Assembly: GCA_022824185.1 (NCBI GenBank)
Contig: JAJEAU010000008.1
Coordinates: 81,274-145,273, forward strand
DNA: 64,000 bases
Source: Dehalococcoidia bacterium
Lineage (GTDB): Bacteria; Chloroflexota; Dehalococcoidia; Lucifugimonadales; Lucifugimonadaceae
Reading direction: 5' to 3'
Under the pieces are notes generated by a model, which was not told where the DNA came from, searched no databases, and was given only the letters and a program-made list of their open reading frames with translations. This document shows positions 41,983-51,272 of the stretch, one piece after another. The translations under genes were made by a program, and so were the position numbers. The first letter of the stretch is position 1; each line of letters begins with the position of its first letter.

Positions 41983-43386
41983 TTAGGTCAACGTGAGGGA
42001 CAAATCTGATGTCCGCTTAGGAAACAGAGTTTCCAAAAGGTGTCTATCCGATTTGGAATTCGTGTTGGCGTCGATATGTGCCAGTACGGTTTCGGTCACA
42101 GACCGCATCCCGAATAGAACGGGCAAGAAAGTGTTGGTGGTGAATCTTCCCGTCGCGTCATGCCAACCGCCGGAACTGGTCGCACGGTGGACCGCATTTT
42201 GAGATGTGACTTCGGTGATGACACCGTCGTCTACTGAGATTGAAACTAAGTCGTTATCGATCCGAAGGTTAACTGCACCAGAAAATCTCCTATGCAGCGA
42301 AGCTTCCAGCTTTTGTTCGAGAACTGGTGATATCTCTTGAAGAAACTTGGTTATATCAGGGACGCGGACGTACCAGGCGTATTGGCGTTCGGGTTGGTCG
42401 CCGAGCGCACCGTCGTCGAACATATAGATGGGGTGATCGGGTTGCATGTCTTGGCGAATGCGTTTGATTTCGCGCTCTGGATTGGGGTCTTTGTCGCTGG
42501 CGATTTGCGCTAATTCGCGGATTTCGCAGAGCAGCGATCTTGTAGCTTCGCGCCAGTATTTCGGTTCGGTCATTTCGACGCGGAGCATGACACCTTCGTC
42601 GATTGGAACGACCATCGCGTACATCAGCACGCCAACGGGTTCGCCCAGGGTTTCACCATCGGATTGGCATAGGACGCTAGTTTGGTGGCAGACTGCGCTC
42701 CGTTCGGTGCGGTTGAATGTGAGGTGGCGGACTTCGTCTTCTCGAAAAACTGGCGAAACAAGGGAGCGTTGGGCCGAATCGTTGAGGATGCGCGTGATGT
42801 ACGGGATGTCATCGTCGATTGCATCACGGAGGCGAAAGGGCCGTTTTTCGTCTTTGCCCCAACTTGGGAATGACTGGATCGGGGCGTATCTTCCGCCTAC
42901 ATTTGCGATGGCGTATTCATATCCGAATTGGCGATAGTAAGTCGGGATGCCGTCGATGATCTGCGCGAGGTGACCGCGTTCATCTCCCCAACGATGCATA
43001 ATCTCGAACTGTTTGCGGATGAGGCCGCGATTGCGATACTCGGATGCTGAGCCTACGATCTCAGGGCGCCCAATTTCGAACTCGATGCCATCGTAGCTGA
43101 GAGTTTGCGACATGTAGGTCGTTGTCGATGCGATGCGATTTTTCGGGACGTCCTCCACGATCATCACGTCGTCAGTGTTCAAAGTCGGATGCGGTTTTGT
43201 AAGGAGATCGCGCATCCATTCAGCGATCCAATAGGCTTCGGTGCCGGACGGTTCGTCTTTGAAGACTTCGGAGCAGAATTCCGCGAGTCGATCAACGTCG
43301 GCGGAGGTGGCCGATCTGATCACCAACCCGTCGCCAAGGTCCACCGGCAGGTTAGTTGTGGCGGCGGTATCAGATGGAGAGGTCAA
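41983..43386 (-). CDS. GNAT acetyltransferase, Eis-like, with C-terminal sterol-carrier-type domain
   Basis: 467 residues. The N-terminal GNAT part has GLVIRSATSADVDRLAEFC, the acetyl-CoA loop SASEYRNRGLIRKQFEIMHRW and GIPTYYRQFGYEYAI. A second GNAT-like half follows (RLRDAIDDDIPYITRIL), and the last ~110 residues (LEASLHRRFSGAVNLRIDNDLVSISVDDG) resemble the SCP2-like domain of Eis-type proteins. Eis enzymes acetylate amines of drugs or proteins; no substrate is implied here. It overlaps dapA by four bases (ATGA), so it belongs to the dap operon. Confidence 0.75.
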   Translation of the reverse strand: MTSPSDTAATTNLPVDLGDGLVIRSATSADVDRLAEFCSEVFKDEPSGTEAYWIAEWMRDLLTKPHPTLNTDDVMIVEDVPKNRIASTTTYMSQTLSYDGIEFEIGRPEIVGSASEYRNRGLIRKQFEIMHRWGDERGHLAQIIDGIPTYYRQFGYEYAIANVGGRYAPIQSFPSWGKDEKRPFRLRDAIDDDIPYITRILNDSAQRSLVSPVFREDEVRHLTFNRTERSAVCHQTSVLCQSDGETLGEPVGVLMYAMVVPIDEGVMLRVEMTEPKYWREATRSLLCEIRELAQIASDKDPNPEREIKRIRQDMQPDHPIYMFDDGALGDQPERQYAWYVRVPDITKFLQEISPVLEQKLEASLHRRFSGAVNLRIDNDLVSISVDDGVITEVTSQNAVHRATSSGGWHDATGRFTTNTFLPVLFGMRSVTETVLAHIDANTNSKSDRHLLETLFPKRTSDLSLTLT

Positions 43387-44285
43387 CCGTTGGGGAGGTC
43401 GATCCGGTATTGGTCCATGATCGGGTCGAATTGAGCGGCGAAAGCCGCCATCTCGTTTTCGTCGGCTTGCATCGGGTGACGCGCTGGACCGACATTGAAC
43501 CCAGATCTGTTCATCGCGTAGCGGACCGGTATCGGATTGGTAATGAAGAAGAGGGCGTTGAAGATCGGGAGCAAGCGCAGGTGTTCGCCTGCGGCACGCT
43601 CGATATCGCCTTCAAGGACTGCACCGATGAGACCTTTGACTTGGTTGCCGATGATGTTGCTGGCGACACTGACGACGCCGTACCCGCCGGTAGAAACGAT
43701 GGAGAAGGTCTCGTTGTCGTTTCCGGACCAGACGTTGAAGCCGTCGGGGGCGCCCTTGATCACGTATGCGATCTGATCGGCATCGCTGCTCGCCTCTTTG
43801 ACGCCGACGATGTTGGGGACTTCGGCTAGTTTGAGAGTAGTCGCCGCGGTCATGTTCAGAGCGGTCCTGCTGGGGACGTTGTAGAGGATGCCCGGTATCG
43901 ACACGGCTTCGGCAATGGCGATGAAGTGTTTGACGAGACCGCCCATGGTGGGTTTGTTGTATGCAGGGACGGTCATTAGGATGGCGTCGACGCCCGCTGC
44001 TTCCGCTTCTTTTGAGAGTTCGATCGAGCGGTAGGTGTTGTTGTCCGTTGTTCCAGCGACGACTGCGCCTGAGTCGCCGATGGCGTCTTTGACTTCGGTG
44101 AAGAGCTTGAGGCGCTCTTCGTCGGACATTGCTGGGGCTTCGCCGGTGGTTCCGCCGATCACCAAACCGTCTGACCCGCTGGCCAAGAGAGATTTTGCGA
44201 GTTTTCTGGCTTGGGGATAGTTGACTTGCCCGTCTTCGGTGAACGGGGTCACCATCGCTGTTAGAACGCGTCCGATGTCTGCCAT
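43383..44285 (-). CDS. dapA: 4-hydroxy-tetrahydrodipicolinate synthase
   Basis: 300 residues with every key feature: GGTTGEAPAMSDEER, the catalytic Tyr in LYNVPSRTALNM, and the Schiff-base Lys in IVGVKEASSD. It condenses pyruvate with aspartate semialdehyde to start the diaminopimelate/lysine branch. In operon with dapB and asd, whose product is its substrate. Compare with the divergent paralogue at 21.5 kb. Confidence 0.97.
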   Translation of the reverse strand: MADIGRVLTAMVTPFTEDGQVNYPQARKLAKSLLASGSDGLVIGGTTGEAPAMSDEERLKLFTEVKDAIGDSGAVVAGTTDNNTYRSIELSKEAEAAGVDAILMTVPAYNKPTMGGLVKHFIAIAEAVSIPGILYNVPSRTALNMTAATTLKLAEVPNIVGVKEASSDADQIAYVIKGAPDGFNVWSGNDNETFSIVSTGGYGVVSVASNIIGNQVKGLIGAVLEGDIERAAGEHLRLLPIFNALFFITNPIPVRYAMNRSGFNVGPARHPMQADENEMAAFAAQFDPIMDQYRIDLPNG

Positions 44286-44376
44286 TTCAAGCTCCTATTC
44301 GCACCGAATATTACATCACGCTTCAACATCAGCGTGGGATCAATGGGAACGGTGCGTACACGTTAGGTTTCGCGTG

Positions 44377-45486
44377 TTATGCCGCTGCGGAGACGCGTGG
44401 ACGCACCCGGTTCCGTTTGACACACTCGTCCATGATTTGCAGGGCATTCAAGGCGGCGCCTTTGCGGAGATTGTCGGCGGCTAGCCAAAATACGATTCCG
44501 TTTTCGTGGGCGATGTCGCGTCGGACGCGACCGACCATGACTTGGTCTTCGCCGGCGGAGTTTGAGGGCATCGGGTAGAGCGAATCTTGAGGATTGTCCA
44601 TGAGAGTGATGCCGGGGAATTCAGAGATCGCGACGCGTGCGTCATTTACGGAGATTGGGGCGTCGAACTCGACGGTGACCGATTCGCAGTGCGAGATTTC
44701 GACGGGGACGCGTACGCAGGTTGCGGCGAGAGGCAAGTCGTTGTCGCCCAAGATCTTACGCGACTCGTTGAGCATCTTCATCTCTTCCTTGGTATATCCC
44801 TCGTCGACGAAGTCGTCTACCTGAGGCAATAGGTTGAAGGCGATGCGGTGTGGGTATTGTGTTGGGGGAGGCAGATCGTTGTCGGCAAGCATGTTCCTCG
44901 ATTGGTTGAGTAGCTCCGTTCTAGCGGCCGCGCCTGTGCCGGTTACTGATTGGTAGGTGGAAACGGTTACGCTCGTGATTTCAGCGAGACCTCTCAGTGC
45001 GGCAAGGGCCATCACCAACGGTGTGGTGGTGCAGTTCGGGATAGAGATAATGCCGGAGTGCCATTCGACATCGGCGCCGTTAACTTCGGGAACGACAAGA
45101 GGGACATCGGGTTCCATGCGATATGCGGAGCCGTCGTCGATGACCAGCACACCGCGTTTCACCGCTTCGGGTGCGAGGGCCAGGCTGACCTCCGATGAGG
45201 CGGATATGAAGGCCACGTCGACACCGTCGAGAGACTCAGGAGTTGCTTCCTGAACCGTAAGCATCTGTCCGGCGTATTCAAGTTGCTTACCGTGAGAACG
45301 CTTGGAAGCGAGGAGCCGAAGTTTGTCGGCAGGGTGGGCACGTTCGGCCAAGAGTTCGAGTGCGACAGCACCCACGGCTCCCGTTGCGCCCACGATAGCG
45401 ATCTCTAGATCGGACGGCTGCAAGGCGTTGTCGTCGATGATGGAGTTCAATCCAGCTTCTGGAATTGGTACGGTTTCGATTTTCAT
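44377..45486 (-). CDS. asd: Aspartate-semialdehyde dehydrogenase
   Basis: 369 residues. NADP fold: LEIAIVGATGAVGAVALELL. Catalytic Cys in SIPNCTTTPLVMAL and His in RVPVEISHCESV; VSTYQSVTGTG is the conserved Q/S segment. It reduces aspartyl phosphate to the semialdehyde feeding DapA and homoserine synthesis. About 30 residues precede the Rossmann fold (EAGLNSIIDDNALQPSD), longer than usual, so a later start is possible but no alternative ATG is in frame before LEIAIVG. Lies 16 bases behind dapB. Confidence 0.96.
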   Translation of the reverse strand: MKIETVPIPEAGLNSIIDDNALQPSDLEIAIVGATGAVGAVALELLAERAHPADKLRLLASKRSHGKQLEYAGQMLTVQEATPESLDGVDVAFISASSEVSLALAPEAVKRGVLVIDDGSAYRMEPDVPLVVPEVNGADVEWHSGIISIPNCTTTPLVMALAALRGLAEITSVTVSTYQSVTGTGAAARTELLNQSRNMLADNDLPPPTQYPHRIAFNLLPQVDDFVDEGYTKEEMKMLNESRKILGDNDLPLAATCVRVPVEISHCESVTVEFDAPISVNDARVAISEFPGITLMDNPQDSLYPMPSNSAGEDQVMVGRVRRDIAHENGIVFWLAADNLRKGAALNALQIMDECVKRNRVRPRVSAAA

Positions 45487-45502
45487 TTCTCGAGCGTTGG
45501 GT

Positions 45503-46306
45503 TTACTTGGTTAGGCCGAGGACATTATCCAAACCGACGATCATTGAGTTTTCGTTCACGACTCTACGGACGGCGAGCATCACGCCTGGCATGAAGCTGT
45601 CGCGACTTATGGAGTCGTGGAGGAGGGTCAGTGTTTGGCCCAAAGCGCCGAACACGACTTCGTGGCGAGCGACGCGTCCGGGCATCCTCGCGCTGTGGAC
45701 GTTGATGCCGCCGGTTGAACCGCCTCGAGTACCTTTTAGGAGTTCGGTTTCGACGATGTTCTGGTCGAAGTCTTCGCCCTTGCCTTCGAGCATTGCTTGG
45801 ACGATCGACAGGGCTGTGCCGGACGGTGCATCGATCTTCATCTCGTGGTGACTCTCGATCAAGTCGGCGTAGTCGAAGTACTCCGACGCGATGCGTGCGA
45901 GATGAATGAGGACGACGCAGCCGAGAGCGAAGTTCGACGCTGAGATTACGCCGACGCCTGCGGCGGATGCTCGATCGCTTAAGGCAGCGATTTCATCAGG
46001 GGTGATACCGGTCGATCCGGAGACGCATCTGACGCCATGCTCGATGCATGTCGTCATTGCCGACTTTCCGCCTTCGGCGTTGGTGAAGTCGACAACCACG
46101 TCGGGTTTTGCGACCTCGAAGAGAGATGCGAGATCAGATGCCAGAGGTAGCTCGGCGCCGGTAAGCGTCTTCACCGTCTTGGCGTTTCCCGCATTGATGT
46201 CTGCTCCACCAACCGGCTTGATGCCGGGTTCTTGGTCGACCGCATTCAGAACGGTATCGCCCATACGGCCCAAAACCCCATTTACGGCGACGGTAATCTC
46301 TGGCAT
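45503..46306 (-). CDS. dapB: 4-hydroxy-tetrahydrodipicolinate reductase
   Basis: 267 residues. N-terminal VAVNGVLGRMGDTVLNAV is the NAD(P)-binding loop. DLIESHHEMKIDAPSGTAL is the DapB signature with catalytic His-His and Lys. GSTGITPDEIAAL and VISASNFALGCVVL are further conserved parts. Second enzyme of the lysine/diaminopimelate branch. First of dapB-asd-dapA, 70 bases behind pnp. Confidence 0.97.
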   Translation of the reverse strand: MPEITVAVNGVLGRMGDTVLNAVDQEPGIKPVGGADINAGNAKTVKTLTGAELPLASDLASLFEVAKPDVVVDFTNAEGGKSAMTTCIEHGVRCVSGSTGITPDEIAALSDRASAAGVGVISASNFALGCVVLIHLARIASEYFDYADLIESHHEMKIDAPSGTALSIVQAMLEGKGEDFDQNIVETELLKGTRGGSTGGINVHSARMPGRVARHEVVFGALGQTLTLLHDSISRDSFMPGVMLAVRRVVNENSMIVGLDNVLGLTK

Positions 46307-46376
46307 CTCAACCTCGAATGATTCCTCCGGTCGTCAATTGCAATCAGCTTCAGATTTCGATCAGCAAGGCTGATGG

Positions 46377-48848
46377 TTACTCACCACCACGCCCGCGACC
46401 GCCGATGATTCGGCGTCGGGGTCGGCGTGGCGCCCCACCGTCATCGAAATCTTGTCGACGGTTGTTACGACGTGGGCCGCGATCGTATCCGTCGTCGTTG
46501 TTCCCGCGGTCGTAACGCCGTCCGCCGCCGCGATCACCTCGATCATCGCGATCGTTGCCGCGTCCGCCACGGTCGTTGTTGCGTCCACCTCGGTCGAAGC
46601 CGCGTCCGCCGCGGTCGCCACGGTCGAAACCGCGTCCGCCACGGTCGTTGCCACGTCCGCCTCGGTCGAAGCCTCGTCCGCCGCGGTCATTTCCGCGTCC
46701 GCCACGATTTCCGGGCCTGCGGCGGCCGACTGCCTCTTCAAGTGCGCGGTCGTGGTCGCCGTCGTAGTTGGCTTTGTCGATGATGGCTCGTGCCGACAGA
46801 TCGACGCGGCCAGACGGGTCAACGTTTACGACCATGACTTCGAGTTCATCGCCTTCGGAGGCAACGGATTCGACGTCTGGCACACGATTTTCGGAGAGTT
46901 CACTGATGTGGACCATGCCGTCTTTGCCAGGGATCAGGTTGACGAAGCAACCAAAGTCCATGATCTTGACGACTTTTCCTTTGTAGGTTTCGCCGACTTC
47001 GATGTCCTTGGTCATCGTGCGGATGTTGTTAATCGCGCCGTCGACCTTTTCTTTTTCGCTTCCACCGATCGTGACGCTGCCGTCATCCTCGATGTTTATG
47101 CTGACTTCGAACTCTTCTTGGAGGCCGCGTACGTTTGCGCCGCCTGGGCCGATGACCATGCCGATCTTGTCTTTCGGCACCATGATGGTGGTCATGCGGG
47201 GGGCACCGTCGCGGAGTTCCTCGCGCGGATCGGAGATCGTCTCCTCCATGTGGTCGAGGATCGCAAGTCTAGCTAGGCGTGCTTGTTCCAGGGCCTCAGA
47301 CATGATTTCGTAGGTGATGCCCTTGACCTTGATATCCATCTGGAGCGCGGTTATGCCATCGCGTGTGCCCGCGACTTTGAAGTCCATGTCTCCAGCGTGG
47401 TCTTCGGCACCTTGGATGTCGGTTAGGACTTTGGCGACGCCGTTTTCACCTGTGATGAGCCCCATCGCGATGCCGGCTACCGGTGCGGAGATCGGGACTC
47501 CGCCGTCCATCATCGCCAATGTTCCAGCGCAGACGCTGGCCATGGAACTTGAGCCGTTGGATGCCATGACCTCAGAGACGAGACGGAGGGAGTATGGGAA
47601 ATCCTCTTCCGACGGTACGACGGGGCGAAGAGCACGTTCGGCCAGCATTCCGTGTCCGACTTCTCGCCTTCCCGTAAAACCGAAACGACCGGCTTCGCCT
47701 GTCGAATAAGGCGGGAAGTTGTAGTGGTGCATGAAGCGCTTGGTGGTGATGGGCGAAAGGTTGTCTAGCTTTTGGGCGTCGGCAGCGGATGCCAACGTCA
47801 AGACGCCAAGGACCTGGGTTTCGCCACGTCGGAAAATGCTGGAACCGTGAACCCGAGGCAGATAGCCGACCATCGATTCGAGATCCCGCAGATCCTCGAG
47901 GTCTCGGCCGTCTGGCCGTCGATCTTCTTGGAGGATGCCTTCGCGGACGGCTTCTTTCTCAAGTGAGTAGAGTTCCGTTTGGACGTGGAGCGCATCGAAT
48001 GCGTCGTCGCCAGAAGTTAATTCCGCCTTTGCTTCGGACATGATCTTGCCGACGGCTTCTTTATCACCGTCGAGTTTCAGGGCGTCTTTGATCGCATCGC
48101 CGACGCGCGCGCGCGTGGCTGCCTTGGCTTCGAGTTCTTCCTCGCTGGGTTCAGGGGCATCCCACTTCTCTTTACCGATCTCCTCTTGGATTTCACGGAT
48201 GTGGGAAACGATTTCGCCGTTGACTTCCTGGGCGAGTTTGAGGGCCTCGAGGATTACTTCCTCCGAGACGAAGTTCGCTCCGGCCTCGACCATCATTATT
48301 GCGTCGGCGGTGCCGGCGACGGTCAACTCCAGTGCACTGACTTCGAGCTCTTCGTAGGTCGGGTTGACGATGAGTTCGCCGTCGATGAAGCCGATGTTGC
48401 ACGCTCCGACTGGGTAGTCGAACGGGATATCGGAGATGGCGAGAGCTGCGGAAGCGCCAATGATGCCGAGGGGGGCATGCGGGTTGACTTCGTCAGCCGA
48501 GAGGATCGTAACGATCAGTTGGGTTTCGTTGTGGTACGACTTGGGGAATAGTGGGCGTAGTGGTCGGTCGCAGAGCCTTGCAGCCAAGATGGCCTCGGAT
48601 CCCGGTCTGCCTTCGCGTTTGAAGAACCCTCCGGGCATTTTTCCGACGGCGTACGCCTTTTCGGCGACGTCTACGGTTAGCGGCAGAAAATCGACGCCTT
48701 GACGTGGATTTTTGTCAGCGGTTGCGGTTGCGAGCAGAACCACGTCACCGTAGCGCAACGTGACAGCGCCGCCGGCTTGGTCTGCTAGTCGTCCGGTTTC
48801 GAACGACATCGTTCGTCCACCGACTTCTATATCAAATGTTCGGATCAT
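46377..48848 (-). CDS. pnp: Polynucleotide phosphorylase with Arg/Gly/Asp-rich C-terminal tail
   Basis: 823 residues from ATG 48848 (MIRTFDIEVGG); the track adds 25 unlikely residues. Two RNase PH domains (first with YGDVVLLATATADK; second with GSSIFRRGETQVLGVLTLAS), the linker helix domain, KH (DKIGMVIGPGGANVRGL) and S1 (GETYKGKVVKIMDFGCFVNL) are complete. A tail of about 120 residues follows S1, built from RGG, FDRGG and NDRGG units. It degrades RNA 3'-5' with phosphate. The tail probably binds RNA or helps condensate formation. Placed behind rpsO, a conserved order. Confidence 0.96.
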   Translation of the reverse strand: MIRTFDIEVGGRTMSFETGRLADQAGGAVTLRYGDVVLLATATADKNPRQGVDFLPLTVDVAEKAYAVGKMPGGFFKREGRPGSEAILAARLCDRPLRPLFPKSYHNETQLIVTILSADEVNPHAPLGIIGASAALAISDIPFDYPVGACNIGFIDGELIVNPTYEELEVSALELTVAGTADAIMMVEAGANFVSEEVILEALKLAQEVNGEIVSHIREIQEEIGKEKWDAPEPSEEELEAKAATRARVGDAIKDALKLDGDKEAVGKIMSEAKAELTSGDDAFDALHVQTELYSLEKEAVREGILQEDRRPDGRDLEDLRDLESMVGYLPRVHGSSIFRRGETQVLGVLTLASAADAQKLDNLSPITTKRFMHHYNFPPYSTGEAGRFGFTGRREVGHGMLAERALRPVVPSEEDFPYSLRLVSEVMASNGSSSMASVCAGTLAMMDGGVPISAPVAGIAMGLITGENGVAKVLTDIQGAEDHAGDMDFKVAGTRDGITALQMDIKVKGITYEIMSEALEQARLARLAILDHMEETISDPREELRDGAPRMTTIMVPKDKIGMVIGPGGANVRGLQEEFEVSINIEDDGSVTIGGSEKEKVDGAINNIRTMTKDIEVGETYKGKVVKIMDFGCFVNLIPGKDGMVHISELSENRVPDVESVASEGDELEVMVVNVDPSGRVDLSARAIIDKANYDGDHDRALEEAVGRRRPGNRGGRGNDRGGRGFDRGGRGNDRGGRGFDRGDRGGRGFDRGGRNNDRGGRGNDRDDRGDRGGGRRYDRGNNDDGYDRGPRRNNRRQDFDDGGAPRRPRRRIIGGRGRGGE

Positions 48849-48900
48849 TTTGGCTTTCTCTGTTTCTTTCTTTGAGCGCAACGTTGGCACTCGATTTGGT

Positions 48901-48916
48901 GCGTCAAAACTGACGC
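48901..48916 (-). promoter_or_regulatory. Stem-loop in the rpsO-pnp intergenic leader
   Basis: GCGTCA-AAAC-TGACGC is a perfect 6-bp stem about 53 bases before the pnp start. In Escherichia coli a hairpin at the matching place is the RNase III site of pnp autoregulation; the parallel is suggestive only. The rest of the 286-bp gap shows no gene. Confidence 0.35.
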
Positions 48917-49134
48917 GTGTCATTGAGACGGGTTACAGGATTGGGGACGATTACGGCGCGTGTTGCCGCCGAATCGGTTTCGTTCAGTGAATAACGACGC
49001 ATTTGCCGTTGGGTGGGAAGCCGCTTGCTCGCGCATATCCGAACCGATAGTTGGGATTGACGGTGAGTACTGCGAGTCTCGTTCTTGGCGCATTGAACGG
49101 TAAACCGTGCATGCGACGAACGGGAACCGGCAAC

Positions 49135-49398
49135 TCAGCCTCTAAGGCCGAGAGCTTGGATCAAGGTTCGGTATCTGCCGACGTCTTCCTTGGCGAGGTA
49201 GCGGAGCAATCGCCGACGTTTGCCGACGATCATCTGCAAACCGCGTCGCCCTGCGGCGTCGTGTTTGTGGATCCTGAAGTGTTCGGTCAATTCACGGATT
49301 CGTTCCGTGAGGATTGCGATCTGGACCTCGGTGGAACCGGTGTCCTTTTCATGTTTGCGAAACTTCTCGATCGTCTGAGTCTTGATTTGGGCTTCCAA
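49135..49398 (-). CDS. rpsO: 30S ribosomal protein S15
   Basis: 87 residues, the normal size. [23 protein letters not shown] and [30 protein letters not shown] are diagnostic for uS15. It binds the central domain of 16S rRNA and nucleates platform assembly. It heads the rpsO-pnp run. S15 often represses its own translation through its leader; no such structure was worked out here. Confidence 0.98.
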   Translation of the reverse strand: MEAQIKTQTIEKFRKHEKDTGSTEVQIAILTERIRELTEHFRIHKHDAAGRRGLQMIVGKRRRLLRYLAKEDVGRYRTLIQALGLRG

Positions 49399-49972
49399 TC
49401 TTTTCTCTTTCGTGCCAGCGCTGATCGCGAGTTTGGATTCTTAGACGATCTTCCCTAGCTCCGCCCTGCCAGCGCTTACTTAACTGTGTGTTCCTTATTT
49501 CTGCTAACTCGTTTAGCTCAAACCTCTAGGATACCATCTGCTGTCTTGGAATCTTGATTCCCACAACGGATTCGGCGAGTAAAGAGTTGTCAATCGAGGC
49601 ATGCACCGCGTTGTGCAGTTGGTCGAAATACGCCCAAAGAAGCAGATTCATGTAGCGCGCGAGATGCGTTATTTCGTATAACATGCACCTATCGTGGCGA
49701 GGATCGTTCGTCTTTGCGGTGAATAAGGCTTGATGGTTGCAAGAGCTGTCTTGACACGCGCGCTTGAGCAGGCATAAGATTATTCATGATGCATCGAAGG
49801 GGGTCCACGGCTGAGTGCGGCTGAATCCCGTGCTTCGATGTTCGCATCGTGGTTTGAGGTTCAGGAAGTTCCGAACGCCGACGACCACGGTAAATGTTGC
49901 TTAACGGCAAACAAGTAATCTGAAACATCAGATTGGAGGACGGGTCCTGCATGTAAAGCTTCGCGGATCCCG
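49399..49972. other. 574-bp gap between rpsO and the collagen-like gene
   Basis: No convincing gene is seen. The part next to rpsO should hold its promoter and leader; the sequence AGCGCTGGC occurs twice there. The part next to the collagen-like gene holds a promoter candidate (next entry). The 97-residue minus frame at 49689 has no ribosome site and no recognisable composition. Confidence 0.5.
49751..49780 (+). promoter_or_regulatory. Candidate promoter of the collagen-like gene
   Basis: TTGACA (49751-49756), 18 bases, TAAGAT (49775-49780). It would leave a 5' leader of about 190 bases before ATG 49973. Confidence 0.4.
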
Positions 49973-50773
49973 ATGGACACAATGCAAGACTTCATACAAG
50001 AAAATCGATTCGTTTCGGCCCTGGCCGCGGTGGTGGCTATCACACTCATCATCGCGATCATCGGCACAACCGTCGGTGGACCGCAGGGTGAACCCGGACT
50101 TCCGGGTGCTCCCGGTGCGCCGGGTAACCCAGGTGAGTCAGGCGCTCCGGGCGAGCCGGGTGCCCCGGGTGAGCCGGGTGCTCCGGGCGAGCCGGGTGCT
50201 CCAGGTGAGCCGGGCGAGCCGGGCATAGCTGGTGACCCAGGTGCTCCGGGCGCTCCAGGTGAGCCAGGTGCTCCAGGTGAGCCGGGTGCTCCAGGCAAGC
50301 CAGGCCTCCAAGGCCCGCAAGGTATTCCAGGTCTAGCCGGTGTGCCGGGCCCGCCAGGCAACCCTGGCCCGCAAGGCGCGTCGGGTCCGCAAGGTGAACC
50401 CGGAGACCCGGGTCCTCCAGGCGCTCCTGGCCCTCCGGGCTCTGACAATGCCGCCGACATCCAGGCGCTCGACACGACGTTCGCCATCCCGACGGTCATC
50501 TACGTCGCAGCTGGCACGCCAGTCGACATCATCGGTTCGGGCTTCAGGTCAGGCGAAGCGGTTTCATTGACCGTTTCCGGTGCCACGGTAGACGACTCGA
50601 TCGGCAGTGCGACTGCTAACTCCAGCGGTGCGTTCTCGGTGCGTGTCACCCTCGACTCCGGCACCTACGGCGCTGGCAGCGTGAGCTCCTTGGTAGCGAC
50701 CGGTGATGCCGGTTCACGAGCAACCACCTCGCTGGTTATCGTCAACGCCAAGGGCGACCAACCCGGTCAATAG
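49973..50773 (+). CDS. Membrane-anchored collagen-like protein
   Basis: 266 residues. An N-terminal signal anchor ([24 protein letters not shown]) is followed by about 40 uninterrupted Gly-X-Y triplets (residues ~35-157), dominated by GAP and GEP, which should form a collagen triple helix. A C-terminal domain of about 105 residues ([28 protein letters not shown]) looks like an Ig/IPT-type beta sandwich. It should project from the membrane as a stalk with a globular head, as a trimer. Bacterial collagens of this type serve as adhesins or surface filaments. The repeat-rich DNA is probably length-variable. Weak ribosome site; Met4 is an alternative start. Confidence 0.88.
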   Translation: MDTMQDFIQENRFVSALAAVVAITLIIAIIGTTVGGPQGEPGLPGAPGAPGNPGESGAPGEPGAPGEPGAPGEPGAPGEPGEPGIAGDPGAPGAPGEPGAPGEPGAPGKPGLQGPQGIPGLAGVPGPPGNPGPQGASGPQGEPGDPGPPGAPGPPGSDNAADIQALDTTFAIPTVIYVAAGTPVDIIGSGFRSGEAVSLTVSGATVDDSIGSATANSSGAFSVRVTLDSGTYGAGSVSSLVATGDAGSRATTSLVIVNAKGDQPGQ

Positions 50774-50783
50774 GATCATTTGA

Positions 50784-50818
50784 GAGGTGGAACCGACGGC
50801 AACGTCGGCTCCACCCTC
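50784..50818 (+). promoter_or_regulatory. 3' hairpin with GCAA tetraloop after the collagen-like gene
   Basis: GAGGTGGAACCGACG-GCAA-CGTCGGCTCCACCCTC: 14 paired positions with one A/C mismatch and one bulge, closed by a GNRA loop, ten bases after the stop codon. Probably a 3' stabilising structure, followed by a true terminator. Confidence 0.6.
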
Positions 50819-50835
50819 AATATCCGTCCCCAACT

Positions 50836-50875
50836 AAAGCACTTTAGAGGTTTAAGGCCTCTAAAGTGCTTTTGC
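50836..50875. terminator. Rho-independent terminator, probably bidirectional
   Basis: AAAGCACTTTAGAGG (50836-50850), seven-base loop, CCTCTAAAGTGCTTTT: a perfect 15-bp stem with A-run and T-run flanks. It ends the collagen-like gene transcript and could stop transcription from the other side as well. Confidence 0.85.
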
Positions 50876-51272
50876 GTGTCTGGAATCATTTGCGGGACTG
50901 TGCGGTTTAATGATGCCCCGTGCCGCGTGAAATCAGGGGTGATGCTGTTCCCTAGATCGTCCGGTTAGCGATCGCCGGTTTCTCATACCGTGACCGTGGA
51001 TCGACTTCGGCGCCTCTCACTCCGAGTGACGCCGCCACCTAGGACCGAAGTTGGGTAGCGTTCGAGGCAGCCGATTTGATCCTTGGACTAAGTTTGTGGT
51101 CTTTAGCGAGCACATTGGATTGCCGACCATTGACACATCTCGATGGAGGTTTGCGCTGCCTCGACCGTCGACGGACGGGTAGGGACAAGGAGAACATGTC
51201 ACTCTGGCATGAAAACCGCCCCCTCCCCAGTCTGCAATCGTCAGCCGCCTGTTGCGTTGGCGTTCCAGATGG
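50876..51272. other. 397-bp gap without a supported gene
   Basis: Lies between the terminator and the convergent CBS-protein gene. The frames at 51017 (minus) and 51076 (plus) have no ribosome site, no motif and no codon pattern like the neighbours. Nothing else seen. Confidence 0.5.

Noticed and set aside
46452-47276. 274-residue plus-strand ORF
   Set aside because: It is antisense to the pnp RGG tail and S1/KH coding region; Val/Ala-rich low complexity is a shadow of the repeats.
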